10,471 nucleotides of DNA. It comes from Chromera velia. Lineage: Eukaryota; Sar; Chromeraceae. The notes below the pieces were generated by a model. It saw only the letters and a list, made by a program, of their open reading frames with translations. It did no database searches and was not told the DNA's origin. The stretch spans positions 1 through 10,471 of the forward strand of contig JAHBMJ010003580.1 in NCBI GenBank assembly GCA_018398765.1, written 5' to 3'. Shown here one piece after another: positions 1 through 6,900 of this stretch (the stretch's first letter is position 1; each line of letters starts with the position of its first letter). The position numbers and the translations under genes are program-made.

Positions 1-4
<4 letters not shown>

Positions 5-55
<51 letters not shown>
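5..55. repeat. Compound (CA)n(GA)n microsatellite
   Basis: About fifteen CA units run directly into about ten GA units at the left edge. It lies in what is probably an intron of the exostosin-like gene. The sequence from 56 to 340 shows no recognisable exon; one GCAG acceptor near 210 leads to a frame with an early stop and no exostosin similarity. Confidence 0.97.
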
Positions 56-344
56 GTCGGGGTGGGTTAGCCTCTAAGACATCAATTCGAACAGAGGAAG
101 GGCAGCCCCTCCTATCCAATCCCAAAACCTCGCACAGATTCTCAGATACTTTATTTACGCCACCATACACGAATGCTCACTCAGAAACACACATTACCAT
201 GCTTTCTCTCTGCTTCTCTGTTTGAATGTGAGCGCGTAAGAGAGTGAGCCAGTAGGTGGGTAAGTGGCTGAGTGAATGAGTGAGTAGCTTATGTAAGTAT
301 GCACTTCACGGCCGCATCCTTTTGTCTTCTCCCTCCCTCTCTCA

Positions 345-349
<5 letters not shown>

Positions 350-375
<26 letters not shown>
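350..375. repeat. (CT)n microsatellite just past the exostosin exon
   Basis: Perfect CT units lie about 15-30 bases downstream, in transcript terms, of the possible donors at 405-391. In the minus-strand frame they would encode Arg-Glu repeats, which is why the exon is ended before them. Confidence 0.95.
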
Positions 376-390
376 AGAGAGAAACCCAAC

Positions 391-1346
391 CGACGAATGC
401 TAACCAGAATGCGAGGATCTTGTCCGTTGCCGAACATCTCAAACAAAGCCTGCCGGACTCCATGCGAATACGCCCAGTCCTTTAGCACAGTGCCTGCAAA
501 ATATGCGAGATACTTCGCTTGCTGCTTCTGACACTGCCTTGTTAGCGGCTGCGAAAAGCGCGAAAAGCTGCCGCCGTTGTTTCCGTCTAGGTGCCACTGC
601 CTTCCAATCGTACAAGGAACAATGACTGCATTGTACTCTGGACCTTGATAGCCCACAAAAAGGCTGTGGCTTAAACGCTCCGGAATTTCTGGATGAACGT
701 TCCAGCCGTAGTCGTACGGAAAGACGAAGAGATGATCGCGACCTCCGTGGCGCTTCCATGTTGGCCGTGCCTCAAGTGCATCCAGGAGAGGCTTGAAAAC
801 ATTCTCATAATAAATTTCGTACACTTCGAGCACCGGCTGGCCTTCAGGCGTTACAGGACACCCTTTCGATTTCGGAATTCCGTCACTGTAGCAGAGGTGA
901 AGATCTATGATGGAAAACTGGGGAACCACAAAGACCTTTGCCGTAGACGGGTCCGTCGTGAGAAAGTCTCTGTCCTGGAGAGCGCCAATGAAAAGCGTTT
1001 CAAGAGAATAGTCTCCCATGACCCCATATTCCAGGACTTCGTAGCCGTTCCAGCACATTGCACTTTCACAGCGAGAGCGTCCTTCGTTTATGAGCTCAAG
1101 CGAATCGTAAATGTATATCCCCCCAGCTCGAGACAAAGCTTCCACATTTTCGAGTGCTTGTTTCAACACTTGTGTCACTTGTGGACCTTTCAAATCCGTC
1201 AAAGAAGATTCCAGGGGTACTGGAGAGAGATTTGGCTGTGGACGGGTCCCTCGGACACTGAACAGTGCACTGAAAAGTACGACAGTGAGAGCACACACAA
1301 AAAACAGAGCAATAGAGCTCAGTCGTGAGTTAGTTAAACCTCTCAT
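391..1346 (-). CDS. Exostosin-like glycosyltransferase (GT47 type), 5' exon only, partial
   Basis: The first coding exon reads about 318 residues from the Met at 1346. Residues 11-30 form a hydrophobic stretch after a short basic N-terminus, a typical type II signal anchor for a Golgi glycosyltransferase. The lumenal part shows exostosin-family marks: GIYIYD (76-81), TDPSTAKVFVVPQ (131-143), GGRDHLFVFPYDYG (201-214), VIVPCT (241-246) and LAYFAGTV (280-287) followed by GVRQALFEMFG. Exostosin/GT47 enzymes add sugars to cell-surface polysaccharides or proteoglycans; the donor and acceptor here cannot be told. The family's nucleotide-sugar-binding C-terminal half is missing, so the gene must continue in exons left of position 1. 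The exon end is ambiguous: minus-strand donors are possible at 405, 395 or 391, just before a (CT)n tract that translates to Arg-Glu repeats and is unlikely to be coding. It lies on the same strand as the fusion gene, about 1 kb downstream of it. Confidence 0.78.
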
Positions 1347-1636
1347 CGCTGTGCGTATTGCACGAACCGTAGATCCGGAGCTTGAATCGCACGGTCAGGT
1401 CATCAGCTTGTTCTGTTGAAGTAAATATCAATCGAGACGATCGAAAATGGTGGAAGAGGGGGGAGGTCGTGCAATGATGTGCAATGTCGTGCTTAATCTC
1501 TCGGATACGGATCGAGGCGGCACGTGGATTCAAATCACTTCAAATCTCGTGAAAATTATTGAAAATGATGGTGAAATGCACAAGAATCGCCTCGGTTGGC
1601 GAAACGCATGCATGCACGTCGATCATTTCGCGTGCG

Positions 1637-1654
1637 TCGCGGCTATCGCCGCGA
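1637..1654. repeat. Perfect inverted repeat, 7-bp GC-rich stem
   Basis: TCGCGGC (1637-1643) pairs with GCCGCGA (1648-1654) across the loop TATC. It lies roughly 290 bases upstream of the exostosin-like start codon. It could be a protein-binding palindrome or a chance stem. Confidence 0.6.
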
Positions 1655-1706
1655 TTCGCCGGATAGGAAGCCGAATATTCCTTTGACGCAAACCTGCCTG
1701 AGGCCG

Positions 1707-1728
1707 GAGGCTGCCTCAGTGCAGCCTC
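1707..1728. repeat. Perfect inverted repeat, 8-bp stem
   Basis: GAGGCTGC (1707-1714) and GCAGCCTC (1721-1728) pair across a six-base loop. An overlapping competing pairing, CTGAGGC (1698-1704) with GCCTCAG (1713-1719), is also possible, so the region could switch between two hairpins. About 360 bases upstream of the exostosin-like start. Confidence 0.7.
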
Positions 1729-2371
1729 ACACCACCTAACTATATAGAAGTCTGATCTGCCCACTAATAAAGTTTTTTTTTGTTCTTTTCATAACTTTAG
1801 ACAGTATGTTCTTCTTAGTTTTAATTAATAGTTATCTGACATATTTACAGAATTAAAAAAGACTCTATCAGTGAGGAAAGCCCCCTAGATGCACTTACTT
1901 TAGACTGTAGACTAAACTGGACTAGACAACATAGCCCGGTTGGTAGTATTAACAAAAAAAAAAGATGTTTAAGAGGAAGTTGAAAGACAAATAAAGATAA
2001 GAAAGGCGTTATGGCTGCTAATGGCTACGTCTATTTAAAATCTCTTAAATTCACAATGCATAATCGATATCTATACGATTACCAACTAGCTTTTAGCTAA
2101 TAGACTTAGTAATAGCCTTAGTGTGGGCTCACTAAGCAAGCTGTAACTCTCAACTCGAGTCTCTCTCTCAAGTGAATACTCTCGAAGCCTTCCCGTCTCT
2201 TCAGCCTTCCTTCCGTTCAGCTTCCACTGCTTCCTCGGTTCTTGTTTTTCCCCCCGTCAAAAACGCGCACGACGATGAAGGGTGAGAGCATGACAGAGTC
2301 AAGAGAGAGAGCGAGAGAAATGGCAGGGGAAGGAGGAAAGGACCAAAGAGTAAGGTTGCAGTTCAGGTGTC

Positions 2372-2663
2372 TCAGTAGAGTTTCATTGCATGGCGAGAGG
2401 CGACGCCGGTCGGCATGTTGGATGCCTCTCTGAGTGCCTCCTTGTACCAATGCACTGTGCGGGACAGGGCTTCTTTGAAGGGCGTCAATCGAAACGCCGG
2501 CCCTGCCAGCCTCTTCAGCTTTGAGCAGTCAACTGTTCTCTTCAGCGGGCCGTCAGGCTTGCTTGTGTCGAAGACGATCTGCACACAGGAACGACAGTGG
2601 AGAAGCTCGGGACGTGGCGGAGCACGCTAACAAGACAAGTAGCGGAAGTGCCCACAAACATAC

Positions 2664-2706
<43 letters not shown>

Positions 2707-3830
2707 ACTCTGCAGCTTCATGTTGTACATAGACCTGCTTTGTCAATACATCTGTTTGAAAAGAAAAACCATCTTTCCAGGACGACAGACACGATGGATG
2801 GATGTATGCAAGTATTTCAACTTGCTCTGCTCTCTAGAGTTTCATACCGTGACGGACCCCCCCTTTCTCCCCATGCACTGACAGACCTCTCCTGCCATCT
2901 TGGTCTCCGCCTTAACCGCCTCCGCCACCTCCCGCACAGACAGCTCCTCGCCCGCTACGCACACAGGATCGGGATCGTCGAGGTTGTCCACTGCCCAGAT
3001 CAAAACGCGCGCGAGGTCTTCGGAGAAGAGAAGCTGGCGTTCAGGTTTTCCACTCCCGAAGACAGAGAGCTCTGGCGGCCTCCCGTCGGAAGTTCCCGCC
3101 CTCACCGCTTTTCCGACCAGCGCGTTCACGAGGGGGGCGCTCTCTGCACGGAAGTCTCCCTGAGGCCCGAAGATGTTGGAGGGAACGACGCAGGAAAACT
3201 TCAGACCGTACTGCTGCCTGTACCAACGCGTCAACTGCACACAAAATGCATAAGACAGACCGGTGCCAGATATTTTCACAGAGTTGGAAAACTGCCGAAG
3301 CAAAAGTTGATGCGTGCGTCACCTGCCCTGTCACAGGCCAGCAAACATGAATTCAGATATGCACGAGCACATGACGCGGCAGGCCAACTCCTTAATTCCC
3401 ACCTGCATCAGCGCTCGCTTGGCGAATCCATAGGACTCAGAGGCCCCCTTCGGCAACCCCCCTTCCAGTGCTGACTCGTCCGCAGGGTACGTCACATTGG
3501 GCGGCATCATGACCTGCAGGCGCAAGCAAATGAACAAAGAGAGACACACGAGATTTGATAGAGCCTCTGCCAGCACTACGCGCAGGATTCGATCGATCGA
3601 CCAAGTGTATGCTTTTATGCAAGATGGACTCGCAGGCAAAAGTCTATTCTGCATCAGTGCGCCGACGCCTTCACCATAAAACGCGAAATGGAGAAGAGCT
3701 TAAGCAAAAAGAGAAAAAGGGGGAGGGAGGCAGGAAGCGGGGAAAGAAGCTAGAAAGAAACAAGAAAAGAAAGAACGAACAAACGAACGAACGGAAGGAA
3801 GGAAGGAAGGAAGGAAGAAAGAAAGAAGGA

Positions 3831-3862
<32 letters not shown>

Positions 3863-3867
3863 AAAGA

Positions 3868-3931
<64 letters not shown>

Positions 3932-6900
3932 GAAAGAAGGAAGAAAGAAAGCAAGAAAGAAGCGGAATGAAGAAAGGAAGGACGCGAGAAAAAAGGGACA
4001 AAGGAAGCTGACAAGCATGAAACAAGGCCCGAAGAACACCAGAAAAGCGAAGAAAACCCACGACTCACCGACGAAAGGACGGAGACCAGGCGACACCGCC
4101 CTTCCGCGGCGACCTTGAGCACATTGTTGTTCATTGCAATGTTGTCCAGCCAGAACTCGACAGGCGATGCCGTCATCTCTGCGACTGATGAGATCCGAGC
4201 CGCGCAGTGGATCACCTGCAAGCAAACACACACGGCCAATGACGAGTTTATGTGAATGCAGGGCCACGCACCAACACGCCAAAAGTTACGGGTAGACGGA
4301 TCAAACATGTGTACGAGTTGAGCGGTGAGAAACCGGCTGGCCCGTATCACAGAAAGCATCAAATTACGTGCAAGCAACTCTTTGGAGCAAAAGAAAGTGC
4401 GGAACACGGCACGGCAGGGGAGAAAAGCATGGTTCGGTACGGCCTGCCTGCCTGCATGGTGTCGGTCTGTCTGTCTGTCTGTCGATTGCTTTGATCCCTG
4501 GCTAGATTTCCCGAAGCATCTCGCTCGGCCTGGACAGCTTCTTTCCTTCGCCTCGTAGGCGGGCAGAAGCAGCGGGAAAGTCCGCCAATGCATCGTTTCT
4601 GTCGCGCACGCATGCAGGGTGGTCCCTCCGACTGTTTATGCACACAAAGGAGAATTACCGAATACCTCCAGATGGGTTCTTCATTTGGGGGCTGCGTGTT
4701 GAAGTGTCATGAATCATTTCTTTCGGCTGAATTCAGGAGACATACCTTGGACGGCTGATGAGTCGCAAACATCTCCCGGACCGCCTTCTCGTCGCGTAGA
4801 TCAGCGTCCTTCCGACCCACGAACACCCACACACGGTGCTCGGTAGCCAATCCCTCTTGCGCAACCACTCGCCTGATTGCACTGCCCGTCTGCAAGCGCA
4901 AATGGAAACCAAAATAAAATGACGGGTGTAAATTGTTACTTGAGACCCCAATTTCTTCCTCTCCGTTCTGCGTTCTGCTGCCTTCATTGATTCTCGCTTT
5001 CAGCTCACTTCTTTTCATTCACTCCTTCAGCTGTCTTAGCATGTCCCGTCTGCCCTGTTGTCATCCATCCACCCACCCGCCATTTCGCCTACCGTCTTGC
5101 CTCTTCCATTCGTTTGGCAGTGGCCGTTTTTTGTGGCCAGTCCGGCTCCTTGCTCTCCTGCCTGTCTCTCTGATTCCTTCCTGGGCTGCCTTGGTGGGTG
5201 CCTAAAAGTTCCCCCCCCCCTGCCGTCCGTTTCCTCTCAACCTCCCTGCCCCCTTTCTCTCTATCGCACGTTTTCCTCCTATTTGTTTCTTTCCTACCTT
5301 CCCCCTCCTACGGTCTTTCCTTCGTCATTGCCGTTCTTCTTTCAGTTCTCCTCTCCTCTCCTCTCCTTTCGTTCTTTTTTCCCTTTTCTCTACATCGCGT
5401 GGCTGTCACGTTCTGTGCTTCTATCGGCCAGCCGATCGAGTGACGAACCATGCCATCAGCGCCGGTGACTAGAATCCGGTCTCTCCGGCGGAAGTCGAAG
5501 GACAGTAGAGTGGTGCAGAGAAACTCGATCTCCGCGTCGGGAAGCTCATGGCAGTGGGCCGCTGCATTCATTCATTCAGGGTAGGTACATTTGCGTTTTG
5601 CAAGTGAGCCTGGCACGTTACGCTTTCTGTGGACATGCAGGGACGCGTGCACGGTCAGAAACTGAAAGAAAGAGAGAAAGAAAAGAACACCCGACCGAGC
5701 CTTTTACATGACAGTGGAAGGCAGTCAAAGAAAAAGAACGTCAACAGACAGACAGACAGACTATATCGTCAGACAGACAGACAGACAGACCAATAAAGAA
5801 GCCGCGATTGTGGATGACCTCCGCCCCCGGGAACAACGCAGGATCCTCCCCGCACATGTGGGTGTCACAAACAGGCTGACGGAGAAAGTTGCCACTCAGA
5901 ATCGGCCTGCAGAGTGAAATGAAAGAGCGAGGTAGGGCAGATGCAAAGAAGGAAGGAAGGAAGGAAGGAAGGAAGGAAGGCCGCGTGCAGAACAACCAAC
6001 CCATGTGGCCCTGTATCGATCCAAAAATCCGATCACACCAATATGTATCGATACACTCATCCATGCACTCAACTATCCAAGCAGCCCAACGGTGTTGTGC
6101 ATTCTAGTGACGTCATCTCCGTGTGGCATGATTCCGAACTATCCCATGGAAGCGGCCTGGTCTCCCTCTCTTCATCCTCTCCCGTGTGCTCCTCTTACGG
6201 CACCCTCTTGAGACCCCCCCATGCGTAGGCCCCCGGAGATTAATTGACGCACCACACCGGCGGGCCCGTCTCATCCCTCGAGGACAAACACATTCTATCG
6301 TTCAAACCCATTCACTGACTGAATTTCACGCAGACCCTTTCACTGACTGAATTCCAAGCAGACGCAGGGACTGACGTACCTGTTTTCGACTCCGTTGGCC
6401 GACAGGTGCTGAAGGTAGTCCCGCAGCTGGGTCCCGAGTCCTGGCTTGAGGATGATGGGGAATCCAAACCTGCCATGAATGCAGTGCATGAATAAGTGAG
6501 TGAGTGAGTGAGAAGGTTTTCGTATTTGCCTGACATGTAAACATGCAGACGAACAGGCTGGGTCGCAACCGTCTCTCACGGAACGAAAAAAAAACAGGGG
6601 GGGGAAAGTTCAGGCGCAACGCAACCGTCTCTCACGGAACGAAAAAAAAAACAGGGGGGGGAAAGTTCAGGCGCAACGCAACCGTCTCTCACGGAACGAA
6701 AAAAAAACAGGGGGGGGAAAGTTCAGGCGCAACGCAACCGTCTCTCACGGAACGAAAAAAAAACAGGGGGGGGAAAGTTCAGGCGCAACGCAACCGTCTC
6801 TCACGGAACGAAAAAAAAACAGGGGGGGGAAAGTTCAGGCGCAACGCAACCGTCTCTCACGGAACGAAAAAAAAACAGGGGGGGGAAAGTTCAGGCGCAA

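Larger units (their letters stand above)
1347..2371. other. Intergenic region between the fusion gene and the exostosin-like gene
   Basis: It must contain the 3' UTR of the fusion gene (right part) and the promoter and 5' UTR of the exostosin-like gene (left part). From about 1740 to 2150 it is AT-rich and dense in TAG/CTA words, unlike the rest of the window. It holds two short perfect hairpins (1637-1654 and 1707-1728). A plus-strand AATAAA lies at about 1765, the wrong orientation for either flanking gene. I see no convincing coding sequence or RNA gene. Confidence 0.6.
2372..5478 (-). other. Reductase half (residues ~433-760): GDP-L-fucose synthase/ColC-family SDR with altered active site
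   Basis: Extended SDR fold of about 328 residues; human GFUS is 321. It opens with RILVTGADGMTG, whose GxxGxxG dinucleotide motif is G438, G441 and G444 across an exon junction. Then come KDADLRD, VIHCAARISS (491-500), LVSVLSSVMMP (533-543), YGFAK (567-571), PSNIFGP (594-600), FGSGKPERQ (635-643), FDTSKPDG (695-702) and the C-terminal FRLTPFKEAL. It aligns almost without gaps to human GFUS and resembles it more than E. coli WcaG in the C-terminus. Family enzymes epimerise C3/C5 of a GDP-4-keto-6-deoxy sugar and then reduce C4 with NADPH. The reductase Ser-Tyr-Lys set is kept (S538, Y567, K571). The epimerase residues Cys109 and His179 are replaced by V540 and P610, the AAxVGG substrate loop reads AARISS, and substrate-site Trp202 appears as F635. 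C4 reduction is therefore expected, but C5 epimerisation is doubtful. Confidence 0.86.

Noticed and set aside
693-1328. A 211-codon open reading on the plus strand opposite the exostosin-like exon
   Set aside because: It is the antisense shadow of a clear GT47-type exon and shows no domain character of its own.
1925-1960. A tRNA-like stretch, TAGCCCGGTTGGTAG, resembling a tRNA A box
   Set aside because: No B box (GGTTCGAAT-like) or acceptor/anticodon stems follow at the right distance.
3555-4593. Long Lys/Glu-rich (plus) and Ser/Phe-rich (minus) open readings
   Set aside because: They come from the GAAA/GGAA tract of intron 7. Only the part at 4215-4069 is coding, in the minus frame.
5058-5468. 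A Pro/Ser/Phe-rich plus-strand reading
   Set aside because: It derives from the pyrimidine-rich intron 5 and overlaps exon 5 of the real gene on the other strand.
5449-5571. The ATG at 5571 as the start of an independent reductase gene
   Set aside because: The sequence after it (HELPDAEIEFLC) aligns with the C-terminal tail of ColD enzymes and is needed to finish the dehydratase; the ATG lies before the GCAG acceptor of exon 5.
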